A stretch of DNA of 64,000 nucleotides from Brevundimonas sp. Root1279. GTDB lineage: Bacteria > Pseudomonadota > Alphaproteobacteria > Caulobacterales > Caulobacteraceae. Within the stretch, counting starts at the first letter, position 1. Each line of letters begins with the position of its first letter. Both the position numbers and the translations under genes were made by a program. The notes under the pieces are model-generated. The model was not told where the DNA came from. It did no database searches and was given only the letters and a program-made list of their open reading frames with translations. The stretch spans positions 372,001 to 436,000 of the forward strand of contig NZ_LMEB01000001.1 of NCBI RefSeq assembly GCF_001425945.1, given 5' to 3'. Positions 18,600-26,606 of the stretch are shown here, piece by piece.

Positions 18600-19853
18600 T
18601 CAGGCGGAACGGGCGTGGCTCTGTGCGCCACCGGCGACAACCGTGACGCTTTCGTTCTTCAGCGCGTCGGCGCGCTTCCCGTTCCAGCTCGATACGCAGG
18701 GGATCTTGCTGCGATCGGCCCGGTCGGCGTAGCGGCGGGCGATTTCGGTGACGTCCTGCATCAGGCCTTCGGCCAGGGTGATCGGCTTCAGACCCAGTTC
18801 GCGGAATTGGTCGTTGGCCACGACCAGCTCGTTCTCGTCGGCTTCCTGGCGCGGATTGGGGACGTTGTGGACCTCGGCGCCGGTCATCTCGGCGACCATG
18901 GCCGCCAGGTCGCGGACGCGGCGGCTCTCGGTCATCTGGTTGAGGATCTTCACCCGATCGCCCGACTTCGGCGGGTTCTTCAGCGCCAGCTCGACGCAGC
19001 GAACGGTGTCCTGGATATGGATGAAGGCTCGCGTCTGGCCGCCCGAGCCGTGCACGGTCAGCGGATAGCCGACCGCCGCCTGCATGAGGAAGCGGTTCAG
19101 CACCGTGCCGTAGTCGCCGTCGTAGTCGAAGCGGTTGATCAGCCGCTCGTCCTGACGGGTCTCCTCGGTCTGGGCGCCCCAGACGATGCCCTGGTGCAGG
19201 TCGGTGATCCGGACGCCGTCGTTCTTGGCGTAGAACTGGAACAGCAGGGCGTCCTGGGTCTTCGTCATGTGATAGATCGAGCCCGGGTTCGGCGGGAACA
19301 GGATCTCCTGCTCGGTCGGGCCGAAGTCGGTCTCCACCGTCACCTTCAGATAGCCCTCGGGGATGCGCAGGCCGGCGGTGGTGTAGCCGTACACCCCCAT
19401 GGTCCCCAGGTGCGCCAGGTGCACGTCCCGCCCGCTCTCGACGATGGCCGCGAGCAGGTGGTTGGTGGCGTTCAGATTGTTGTCCACCGTGTACAATTTA
19501 TGCCGCGCCGACTTCATCGAATAGGGCGCGGCGCGCTGCTCGGCGAAGTGCACGACCGAGTCCGGCCGCCAGTCGCGGATCAGGGCGACGAGGCGGTCGA
19601 ACTCCTTGCCGACGGTCATGTTGACGAACTCGATCGTCCGGCCCGAGACCTCCTGCCAGGCCGCGATGCGCTCGCCCATGGTGCGGATCGGGGTCAGCGA
19701 CTGGACTTCCAGTTCGTTGTCGATGTTGCGGCGGCTGAGGTTGTCGACCACGCAGACGTCCCAGCCGCGCGCCGACAGGTGCAGCGCCGTGGGCCAGCCG
19801 CAGAAGCCGTCGCCGCCCAGAACCAGAACCCGCATCCGAACATCCTTCGTCAT
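18600..19853 (-). CDS. sqdB: UDP-sulfoquinovose synthase (SqdB/SQD1-type)
   Basis: An extended SDR that converts UDP-glucose plus sulfite to UDP-sulfoquinovose, the head-group donor for sulfolipid. The 417-residue protein has the diagnostic N-terminus VLVLGGDGFCGWPTALHLSA, then VVDNLSRR and SLTPI, the catalytic Thr in LGTMGVYG and the YHMTK pair. A second ATG seven codons in (19835) is preceded by AAGGA and may be the true start. No sulfolipid glycosyltransferase lies beside it; only the small SDR at 17709 follows. UDP-glucose could come from galU in this window. Confidence 0.85.
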   Translation of the reverse strand: MTKDVRMRVLVLGGDGFCGWPTALHLSARGWDVCVVDNLSRRNIDNELEVQSLTPIRTMGERIAAWQEVSGRTIEFVNMTVGKEFDRLVALIRDWRPDSVVHFAEQRAAPYSMKSARHKLYTVDNNLNATNHLLAAIVESGRDVHLAHLGTMGVYGYTTAGLRIPEGYLKVTVETDFGPTEQEILFPPNPGSIYHMTKTQDALLFQFYAKNDGVRITDLHQGIVWGAQTEETRQDERLINRFDYDGDYGTVLNRFLMQAAVGYPLTVHGSGGQTRAFIHIQDTVRCVELALKNPPKSGDRVKILNQMTESRRVRDLAAMVAEMTGAEVHNVPNPRQEADENELVVANDQFRELGLKPITLAEGLMQDVTEIARRYADRADRSKIPCVSSWNGKRADALKNESVTVVAGGAQSHARSA

Positions 19854-19955
19854 TGAGAGGTCCTGCCTAGCCCATGGCGGGCCCCGTTCAAAGCGCGACC
19901 GGGTGAAGCGCAGGGGCCAAGCTTGGGCAAGGAACGCGCGAACTGTCTTCCGGTG

Positions 19956-20495
19956 TCAGGCCGATCGGCGGGCGCGCCATTCCTCGCGCGTCTGGCCCCA
20001 GCGGTCGACGGCGATGTCGGCGAACGGCGGGGGCAGCTGGGTCGGCCCCTGGTTGTAGGAGCCGACGCGCTCGGCCAGGCGCTGCGACGGGGTATTGTCG
20101 GGGTCGATGCAGTGGATGACCTCGGTCCAGCCGAGGACGTCGAAGGCGTAGTCGATCGTGGCGGTCGCCGCCTCGACGCCGTAGCCCTTGCCCTGGGCGT
20201 CCGGGTGCAGGCCCCAGCCGACCTCCGTGCCGGGCCAGCCCAGCGGTCGCCAGGGGCCGATGCGGCCGAGCCAGAGGCCGGTGTCGCGCTCGACCAGGGA
20301 GAACATGGCCACGCCGGTTAGGCTCCAGGCCCCGGCCATGGTCATGAAGCCGCGCCAGGCCGCCTCGGCCGGCTGCGGCCCGCCGATGAATTTGGAGGCC
20401 TCCGGGTCGGCCATCATCTCGGCCCAGCGCGGGAAGTCCGCCATCTGAAGCGGCCGCAGGGTCAGGCGTTCGGTCTCGAGCACCGGTCCGGTCAA
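19956..20495 (-). CDS. GNAT-family N-acetyltransferase (RimJ/RimL type)
   Basis: A 179-residue acetyltransferase. The start ETERLTLRPLQMADF and the acetyl-CoA loop PDAQGKGYGVEAA, followed by IHCIDPDNTPSQRLAERVG, are typical of the RimJ/RimL subfamily that acetylates protein N-termini or small amines. I start it at TTG 20495, which overlaps the stop of thpR (TTGA arrangement); a GTG at 20483 is the alternative. The target is unknown. Confidence 0.82.
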   Translation of the reverse strand: MTGPVLETERLTLRPLQMADFPRWAEMMADPEASKFIGGPQPAEAAWRGFMTMAGAWSLTGVAMFSLVERDTGLWLGRIGPWRPLGWPGTEVGWGLHPDAQGKGYGVEAATATIDYAFDVLGWTEVIHCIDPDNTPSQRLAERVGSYNQGPTQLPPPFADIAVDRWGQTREEWRARRSA

Positions 20496-21031
20496 AGCAG
20501 ATACTCCCGTTCGAGCTGATACTGGCTGCCGTCGCTGGTCAGGACGCTGGACCACAGGCCGAAGCGGTCGACCCGGATGGGGGGCGAATGAAGCAGGTTG
20601 TGGCCCGCGATCCAGGCGCCGATGCGGTCCGGGTTCGTCTGGGTCTTGAGGTAGGCGAGTGTCGCGTGCGGGCGGTACTCCCGCTTCTCCGTGACCACGC
20701 CCGCGCGCTCGCCGGCGGCGCGGCAGCGGCCGGCCAGGGTGGACAGGCGTTCATTCGGCTCGATTCCCGCCCACAGGGTGTGACTGCGGTGGGCGTCGCC
20801 GAAGGCGCCGACGCCGCTGAGCGCGATCTCGAACGGCCCGCCGGTCGCCGCCCGGCTCAGCTCGGCGGCCAGATCGTCGGCGCGGCGCTCGTCGATCTCG
20901 CCGTAGAAGGCCAGGGTGATGTGCAACTGCTCGCGCGTGCGCCACTTGGCCCCAGGCAGGCCGGACTGCCGCCGGGCCAGGGTTTCGGCGACATCCTCGG
21001 GGACCGACAGGGCGGTGAAGAGCCGGATCAT
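20492..21031 (-). CDS. thpR: RNA 2',3'-cyclic phosphodiesterase (2'-5' RNA ligase family)
   Basis: A 179-residue 2H phosphoesterase. The two HxTx catalytic motifs are HITL (His37) and HATL (His122), at normal spacing. Enzymes of this family hydrolyse 2',3'-cyclic phosphates on RNA and can reverse 2'-5' linkages. The ATG at 21031 gives MIRLFTALSVPE, the usual family start; the ATG 12 codons upstream is unlikely. It overlaps the acetyltransferase gene and is divergent from the BI-1 gene. Confidence 0.88.
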   Translation of the reverse strand: MIRLFTALSVPEDVAETLARRQSGLPGAKWRTREQLHITLAFYGEIDERRADDLAAELSRAATGGPFEIALSGVGAFGDAHRSHTLWAGIEPNERLSTLAGRCRAAGERAGVVTEKREYRPHATLAYLKTQTNPDRIGAWIAGHNLLHSPPIRVDRFGLWSSVLTSDGSQYQLEREYLL

Positions 21032-21156
21032 GCGACCGTTGGTAGCGGCTCCGTTCGCCCAACCCAAGTCCGGTTTTCCTTGCGGATAGTCGGCGCGAGA
21101 CCGATATTTGCCTTCAAGGCTGGGATGTCCCGGCCGAACAGAGGAAACGAACCGCG

Positions 21157-21936
21157 ATGAGCGACTTCGGAAATTATTCCAACCCGGCTCAGGCTGGTTC
21201 GCTCGAGGCGACCGATCCGGGCCTGCGCAAGTTCATGATCGGCGTCTATCAGAAGATGGGTCTCGGCCTGGTGCTCGCCGCCGTATTGGCCTGGCTGACC
21301 TCGAGCTTCGACCCGGTCACCGACCTGCTCTTCGTCCGGACGGCGACCGGGTCCCTGGCCGGCTTCACCCTGCTGGGCATGATCATCAGCTTCGCCCCCC
21401 TGATCATCATCCTGGGCTCGAACTTTATGATGCGACGGGCCAGCGCGGTGGGATCCAACCTGCTGTTCTGGGTGCTCGTGTCGCTGATCGGCGCTTCGCT
21501 GGGCACGGTTGTGCTGATGTATTCGGGCGCCAGCGTCGCCTCGACCTTCCTCATCACGGCCGCTTCCTTCGGGGGCTTGAGCCTCATCGGCTACACGACC
21601 AAGCGCAACCTGTCGGGTCTGCGGGCCTTCTGCGTCTTCGCGACCTGGGGTCTGGTGATCACCTTCCTGGTCGCTTCCTTCCTCCCGGCGCTGGGCGCGA
21701 ACTTCGGCACTTTCAGCGTTGGTCCGCTCTTCTGGATCATGAACGCGGCCGGCGTGCTTCTGATGGCCGGACTGATCACGGCTGAAACCCAGCACCTGAA
21801 GATGATCTATTACAGCGTACAGGGCGATCCGGCGGCCGTCAGCGCGGCGACCAGCGAAGGCGCGCTGTCTCTGTTCATCGCCTTCGTGAACATGTTCCGC
21901 TTCCTGCTCTATTTCCTGGGCGGGCGTCGCGACTAG
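21157..21936 (+). CDS. Bax inhibitor-1/YccA family membrane protein
   Basis: A 259-residue protein with seven predicted membrane helices and a soluble N-terminus of about 25 residues. The overall pattern and segments such as SLIGYTTKRNLSG and LITAETQHLKMIYY match bacterial BI-1/YccA proteins, which in E. coli interact with FtsH and in other systems act as calcium leaks. It is divergent from thpR and followed by a strong terminator. Confidence 0.88.
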   Translation: MSDFGNYSNPAQAGSLEATDPGLRKFMIGVYQKMGLGLVLAAVLAWLTSSFDPVTDLLFVRTATGSLAGFTLLGMIISFAPLIIILGSNFMMRRASAVGSNLLFWVLVSLIGASLGTVVLMYSGASVASTFLITAASFGGLSLIGYTTKRNLSGLRAFCVFATWGLVITFLVASFLPALGANFGTFSVGPLFWIMNAAGVLLMAGLITAETQHLKMIYYSVQGDPAAVSAATSEGALSLFIAFVNMFRFLLYFLGGRRD

Positions 21937-21957
21937 GGATCGGCAGGTCCGAGACGA

Positions 21958-21989
21958 GAAAGGCCCGGAGCGATCCGGGCCTTTTTTTC
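21958..21989 (+). terminator. Rho-independent terminator, probably bidirectional
   Basis: AGGCCCGGA (21961-21969) pairs with TCCGGGCCT (21974-21982) around the loop GCGA, followed by a T run to 21988 and preceded by As. It serves the BI-1 gene and may also act for the convergent DUF2794 gene. Confidence 0.92.
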
Positions 21990-22321
21990 TATTCGACGAC
22001 GTTGAAGCGGCGGCTGTCGAAGACGCGCAGCACCTGGGCCAGTTCGCGGCCGCGGCGCAGGATCATGCCGCCCTCCCCGAGGACGGCCCATTCGCCCTGA
22101 CGCAGACGCAGGGCAGGGCGCTTCTCGATCCGATAGAGGGGGGCGTCGCCGGAGCGGCGGAAGACCGCGAACTCGGCGACCTCGCGATGCCCGCCGATGG
22201 CGTAGTCGCGCCATTCGCCCGAGGCGACCATGCGGCCATAGACCCTGAGGATCGCGTCGAGTTCGCGCCGGTCGAAGAAGACCGGGCCGACGTGGGGCTG
22301 CGAATCCGCGGCGTCGCTCAT
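21989..22321 (-). CDS. DUF2794 family protein
   Basis: A 110-residue soluble protein with the block VFFDRRELDAILRVYGRMVASGEWRDYAIG and RIEKRPALRLRQGEWAVLGEGG, which match the alphaproteobacterial DUF2794 family of unknown function. I use the ATG at 22321; an upstream in-frame ATG would add 32 residues that look non-coding. The C-terminal RVFDSRRFNVVE is conserved-looking. It converges with the BI-1 gene across a shared terminator. Confidence 0.8.
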   Translation of the reverse strand: MSDAADSQPHVGPVFFDRRELDAILRVYGRMVASGEWRDYAIGGHREVAEFAVFRRSGDAPLYRIEKRPALRLRQGEWAVLGEGGMILRRGRELAQVLRVFDSRRFNVVE

Positions 22322-22370
22322 GAGCCCAAAGGTATGCCTGTCCGCGGGAAACGCCAGAGGCTGAGAAGAG

Positions 22371-22632
22371 GGTGTCGACCGGCGTGTTTCGAACGCCACT
22401 CTGCGAAGAATTCGCATGGAACACGAAATCGCCGCGGTTCGGCCCCTTCGCCGCCCCCTTGGGAGGCGACACCGGACACATCGGCTCGTCGGAGTTCGGA
22501 GCGATCCCGGATCCTGAACAGCCCCCCCAGCCCCCCTGGATCATTCCATTACGGGCTTCGGCGGGCCGATGCTTCCTCCAAGCGAGACGCCCGCTCCGCC
22601 ACCCCTCCCCCCTCCGGCAGAGCGGGCGTTTT
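22371..22632 (+). ncRNA. Possible small RNA ending at an unassigned terminator
   Basis: The 357 bases between the DUF2794 gene and the HtrA gene, both on the minus strand, contain a plus-strand terminator not explained by any gene. Upstream of it are GC-rich segments able to fold (for example TTCGGCGGGCCGA). No convincing ORF with a ribosome-binding site is present. The 5' end is unknown; the start given is only a rough outer limit. I cannot match it to 6S, SRP or tmRNA. Confidence 0.3.
22587..22632 (+). terminator. Rho-independent terminator without an upstream gene
   Basis: ACGCCCGCTC (22587-22596) pairs with GAGCGGGCGT (22620-22629), a perfect 10 bp stem with a pyrimidine-rich loop, followed by TTT. 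The T tract is on the plus strand only, so it ends a plus-strand transcript. Confidence 0.75.
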
Positions 22633-22678
22633 GCTGTCTGGCGTTCAGCGAGAGCGGGCCGAGGGCCTGGCCCGGGAG

Positions 22679-24007
22679 CTAGCTCCCGAGCGTGATCGTC
22701 GTCTCTTCTCCATTGCGCGCTACGACGATCTGATGATCGCCCGCGCCGCCCAGGGCGGTGGCCAGCGAGCCGAGGTCGGCCAAGGCGGTCCCGTCGACGC
22801 TGCGGATCATGTCGCCCGCCTGGAAGCCCGCGCCGGCCGCGGGCGAACCGCCCTCGACCGCAAAGACCTGCAGACCGTCGGCGGCGGCGCGCGTGCTCAG
22901 TCCGCGGGCGAGCACGACGTCCGCGCCGGTGATCACCGGACGGTCGCCCTGGGCCTCGACGGTCACCGTGGCGCGGCCTTCGCGACCGTCGCGCAGATAG
23001 ACGACCTGAAGCTCCGTGCCGGGCTCGGCGATGCCGATGGTGGCGGCGACCGTGCCGGCGTTGGCGACCGGGCGGTTCTGGATGCGGGTGACGACGTCGC
23101 CGCGGCGCAGGCCGGCGGCCTCCGCCGAGGAGCCGGGCGCCACGTCCTCGATCACAGCGCCGCGGACGATGCCCAGGCCGAAGTCGCGCGAACGCTGCGG
23201 GTTGAGCGAGCCGAGGATCGCGCCGGTCGTGCCGCGCTTGACCTCGCCGGTCGCCCGCAGCTGGCCGACGACGTACATCAGGATGCGGCTGGGCACGGCG
23301 AAGGCGATGCCGTCGTTGCCGCCGCCGCCGCCCGACAGGATCGAGGTGTTGATGCCGATCAGCCGGCCGCGGCTGTCGAGCAGGGGGCCGCCCGAGTTGC
23401 CGGAGTTCACCGCCGCGTCGGTCTGGATGTAGTCCTCGATCCGGTCGCCCATGCCGGAGCGGCCGAGGCCCGAGATGACGCCCATGGTCAGGGTCTGGTC
23501 CAGGCCCAGCGGATAGCCGACGGCGAAGGCGAGGTCGCCGGTCCGCAGCGAGTCCGAGTTGACGATCTCGATCTGCGACAGGCCGGGGGCCTCGATCTTC
23601 AGCACGGCCAGGTCGGTGGCCTTGTCGGTGCCGACCAGGACGGCGTCGAAGATGCGGCCGTCGGTCAGGTCGACGGTGAATTTCCGCCCGCCCTCGACCA
23701 CGTGGTTATTGGTGACGACGATCCCCTCGCGGGCGTCGATGATCGCGCCCGAGCCGCTGGCCACCGGCATGGGTTCGTTCTCGCCCGAGCTGGGACCTTC
23801 GGACTGGCCGAGGGTGGTGACCTGGACGACGGCGGGCAGGGCGCCCTCGAGCCCGCTGGCGAAGCTGAATACGCCGCGCCGGGCGTCGTAGGGGATGGGC
23901 TGGGCCGTCTGGGCCGAGGCCGCCGTCGCCGCGAGGAGCGGAACCGCCGCCGCGAGCACCACCATGGACAGGCTCTGGGCCCGGTAGATCGTTCGGCGCA
24001 TGGCCAA
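22679..24007 (-). CDS. Periplasmic HtrA/DegP-type serine protease
   Basis: A 442-residue exported trypsin-like protease. The signal peptide ends about residue 32 (TAASAQ). The triad is His102 (TNNHVVEGG), Asp132 (TDLAVLKI) and Ser205 (NSGNSGGPLL). Two PDZ domains follow (about 255-345 and 360-440). HtrA proteins degrade or refold damaged envelope proteins. The histidine kinase and response regulator genes lie immediately upstream on the same strand (gap of 20 bases), so the three may be one operon linking envelope sensing to proteolysis. Confidence 0.92.
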   Translation of the reverse strand: MAMRRTIYRAQSLSMVVLAAAVPLLAATAASAQTAQPIPYDARRGVFSFASGLEGALPAVVQVTTLGQSEGPSSGENEPMPVASGSGAIIDAREGIVVTNNHVVEGGRKFTVDLTDGRIFDAVLVGTDKATDLAVLKIEAPGLSQIEIVNSDSLRTGDLAFAVGYPLGLDQTLTMGVISGLGRSGMGDRIEDYIQTDAAVNSGNSGGPLLDSRGRLIGINTSILSGGGGGNDGIAFAVPSRILMYVVGQLRATGEVKRGTTGAILGSLNPQRSRDFGLGIVRGAVIEDVAPGSSAEAAGLRRGDVVTRIQNRPVANAGTVAATIGIAEPGTELQVVYLRDGREGRATVTVEAQGDRPVITGADVVLARGLSTRAAADGLQVFAVEGGSPAAGAGFQAGDMIRSVDGTALADLGSLATALGGAGDHQIVVARNGEETTITLGS

Positions 24008-24027
24008 TCCCCTGTTGTCCCAAGACC

Positions 24028-25434
24028 CTAGCGCGAGAAATGCGCCGTGACGACAGCCCCTTGGGCTCCCCCGTCGATGGTCAGCGATCCGCCGTGCCGC
24101 TTCAGGATCGCGCGGACGAACGCCAGCCCCATGCCGTGGCTGTCCGTGTTGGCCGGCTGGGCGGCGCCGAAGCCGGGGCCCTGGTCGGCGACGGTCAGGC
24201 GCGGCCGACCGTCGGGCGCGTCCACCGTCAGCAGGACGGAGCCGCCGGCGGGCGAGTATTTGACTGCGTTGTCGACCAGGTTGGTCACGGCCCGCTGGAG
24301 CAAGGAGCGCACGCCGAGGACGGAGACCGGCTCGGCCGAGACGGCGATGAACGCGCCGCGATCCTCCGCCAGCGGCTGATAGAGTTCGGCCGCCTGGGCC
24401 GCCAGTTCGTCGAGGCGGACGCTCTCGAACACCCAGGCCTCGCCGTCGCGCAGGGCCATGGCCTCGGTCATCGAACGGCGGATCTGCTCCAGATCCGCCA
24501 GGGCCTCATCGGCGAGGGCGCGGGCTTCGGGCGTGGCGGCCGCGCCGCGCAACCGTTCGAGGCGAACCGAAGCGCGGGCCAGCGGCGTGCGGAAATCGTG
24601 CGCCAGCTGGTCGGCGGAGTCGCGCAGCCAGCTGAGGAGTTCGTCGAGCCGGTCGAGGGTCCGGTTCACCTGGCTGGTCAGCTCGGTCAGCTCCGGGGCG
24701 AGGGCGGTCTCGGGCGCGCGCTGGGAGAAGTCGCCGACGGCGGCGCGGTCCAGGGTGCGGCTTACATCGGCGACCGCGGCGGTCAGGCGGCGCCGGGCCA
24801 GGGCCGCGGCGCCCAGGCCGATGAAGAGCAGCAGGATCCCGGTCGCCGCAATCGCGCCCACGGCCCAGCCCCAGGCCGCGCCCGAGCGGTCGACCACGCG
24901 GCCGACGACGATCTCCAGCGCCCCGACCGATCGGCGCACGACGACGGCCTCGACGGCGCGGCTCGGGCACAGGACGCCGCGTTCGAGGTGAACCACATAG
25001 ACGTCTTCACCGAGGCGACGGGCGCGCTCGCCCGGCAGGGTCTCAAGAGCGGCCAGCCCTGCAGGCTTGCCCACCGGAGCGCGAATGAAGCGCACCCCGG
25101 CCCCGCCGCGCCCCGTGCGGCAGGTCTCCTCGAGGCTGCGGGCGTCGCGGGTCGGTCCGCTCTGGAAGGCGCTCAGCCAGGCCGAGAGATAGGCGGCGTC
25201 GGCCTCGGTGATGCGCTCGGCGGTGAGGCTCGAGACCTCGCCCAGCTTGGAGACCATGGCCCCGTAGTCGTCGAGCGCGGCCAGGGCGGCCTTTTCCCGC
25301 TGGTCCATGCGCACGGCGGCGTCGGTGACGATCAGCGATCCGGCCAGGGCCAGGGCCGAGAGCACCCCCATGGCCGCCGCCAGCTGGGCCGTGCTGCGTC
25401 GCGACAGCCAGCGGGTCAGGCCGGTCAGCGCCAT
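24028..25434 (-). CDS. Two-component sensor histidine kinase
   Basis: A 468-residue inner-membrane kinase. It has TM1 at about 17-38, a periplasmic sensor region of about 150 residues with two cysteines, TM2 at about 188-213, a HAMP linker, a HisKA domain with phospho-His279 (QLAHDFRTPLA) and an ATPase domain (NLVDNAVKYSPAGG, ADQGPGFG, GMGLAFVRAILKRHGG). The ATG at 25434 overlaps the stop of the response-regulator gene (TGATG), so translation is coupled. The signal is not known; linkage to htrA suggests envelope stress (inference). Confidence 0.9.
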   Translation of the reverse strand: MALTGLTRWLSRRSTAQLAAAMGVLSALALAGSLIVTDAAVRMDQREKAALAALDDYGAMVSKLGEVSSLTAERITEADAAYLSAWLSAFQSGPTRDARSLEETCRTGRGGAGVRFIRAPVGKPAGLAALETLPGERARRLGEDVYVVHLERGVLCPSRAVEAVVVRRSVGALEIVVGRVVDRSGAAWGWAVGAIAATGILLLFIGLGAAALARRRLTAAVADVSRTLDRAAVGDFSQRAPETALAPELTELTSQVNRTLDRLDELLSWLRDSADQLAHDFRTPLARASVRLERLRGAAATPEARALADEALADLEQIRRSMTEAMALRDGEAWVFESVRLDELAAQAAELYQPLAEDRGAFIAVSAEPVSVLGVRSLLQRAVTNLVDNAVKYSPAGGSVLLTVDAPDGRPRLTVADQGPGFGAAQPANTDSHGMGLAFVRAILKRHGGSLTIDGGAQGAVVTAHFSR

Positions 25435-26255
25435 CAGCCGCCCGCGCCGCCCAGGTCGCGGAACACCAGGCTCTGGCTGCGCGCGGGGACGATCAGGGGG
25501 TGCAGGGCCTCGCCGAGTTCGGGGGCCTGCTCCTTGAGGCGGCGGCGCAGTGCGCTGATGCGGGCGTCGATGATGTTGACGAAATTGTCCGGGAGAAATT
25601 TCCACTCCACCCAGCAGCGGTCCCACAGCATGGTCTTGGTCACGGGCTGGCCACGGGCGCCCATCAGCTCCGAGACGATGGCGAACTCCAGCGGTGACAG
25701 GTCGATCAGGCGGTCGCCGACCTCGGCCAGGTCCATGCGCAGGGTGCGGGCGCCGGGCGACAGGCGAAAGGGGCCGTTGACCAGTTCGGCGCCGACCGGA
25801 CGGGCGCGGCGGGCGGCGCGGCGCAGCTGGGCGGCGATGCGCGCCACCAGCTCTTCGTCGCCGACCGGCTTGGCCAGATAGTCATCGGCCCCGCCGAGCA
25901 GGCCCTCGACCTTCTGCCGTTCGCCGCCCAGGGCGGTCAGCATCAGGGCTGGGGCGTCCGACGAGGCGCCGGCGCCGGCGCGCAGGCGGCGCAGCATCTC
26001 CAGCCCGTCCATGCCGGCGGTCAGCCGGTCGAGGATCAGGATGTCATAGGGCGACTCCTGCGCGGCGGCGAGCGCCGGTTCGCCGGCCTCGAAGCGGTCG
26101 ACGGCCTCGAAGCCGGCGGCCAGCAGGCGCTCGGCGACGTGCTCGGCCAGGGCCGGATCATCCTCAAGCAGCAGGGCGCGGCGGCCGGCGAAGGCGCCGC
26201 TGAGTTGGGCGAAGGGATCGTAGTCGCCGGGCGTCGCCGCCATGTTTCCGTCCAC
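25434..26255 (-). CDS. OmpR/PhoB-type response regulator
   Basis: A 273-residue regulator. The receiver has the acidic cluster LLLEDD (31-33), phospho-acceptor Asp76 (LILDRL) and Lys129 (AKP). The C-terminal winged helix (about 155-260) contains LSPLEFAIVSELM and VNIIDARISALRRRL. A GTG at 26255 with AGGAG ten bases upstream is chosen; an ATG four codons later is possible. The partner is the kinase that overlaps its stop codon. Probable targets include the neighbouring protease gene. Confidence 0.88.
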   Translation of the reverse strand: MDGNMAATPGDYDPFAQLSGAFAGRRALLLEDDPALAEHVAERLLAAGFEAVDRFEAGEPALAAAQESPYDILILDRLTAGMDGLEMLRRLRAGAGASSDAPALMLTALGGERQKVEGLLGGADDYLAKPVGDEELVARIAAQLRRAARRARPVGAELVNGPFRLSPGARTLRMDLAEVGDRLIDLSPLEFAIVSELMGARGQPVTKTMLWDRCWVEWKFLPDNFVNIIDARISALRRRLKEQAPELGEALHPLIVPARSQSLVFRDLGGAGG

Positions 26256-26606
26256 GCCTGACTGCTCCTGGCTTCACGATAGGGTGTTGGGCCGGAATGA
26301 CAAACGGCCGTCGGTCAGGGCGGTCTAGCCCGCCGGGCGGGGCTGCGGGGCTGATTGTTCCTGATGCTGACCGTGTAACGGCCAAGGCGTTAGGCCGTAA
26401 TGCCTAGTTGTCGCCGGCGGTTCGCGCCGGGCAGGAGTCGTGGCGGCGGGGCGGCGGCCCGTCCGGACGGAGCAGGCGTCATGATCGTGCAGATGATGAA
26501 GGGGCGTGGCTCGAGGGCGCGGCCGATGGAGCTCGAGCAATCCCGCTCGCTGACCGCCTGGCTGTCGCGTCTGATGCGTCGCCTGTCGAGGGCGACGCCC
26601 TAGACG
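26256..26606. other. Gene-poor interval between two regulators
   Basis: About 350 bases upstream of the OmpR-type regulator gene. Apart from the small ORF at 26481, I see no gene, terminator or repeat. It must hold the promoter of the two-component operon. Confidence 0.5.
26481..26603 (+). CDS. Possible 40-residue basic peptide
   Basis: MIVQMMKGRGSRARPMELEQ starts at an ATG with GGAG eight bases upstream and continues as an arginine-rich helix-like tail. It lies between two divergently placed regulators and ends just before the stop of the NarL-type regulator gene on the other strand. Only spacing and the ribosome-binding site support it, so it may be chance. Confidence 0.25.
   Translation: MIVQMMKGRGSRARPMELEQSRSLTAWLSRLMRRLSRATP

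Noticed and set aside
17556..19856. A 766-codon plus-strand frame across the SDR and sqdB genes
   Set aside because: It is antisense to two recognisable SDR genes and shows repetitive G/R/A-rich composition with no family motif.
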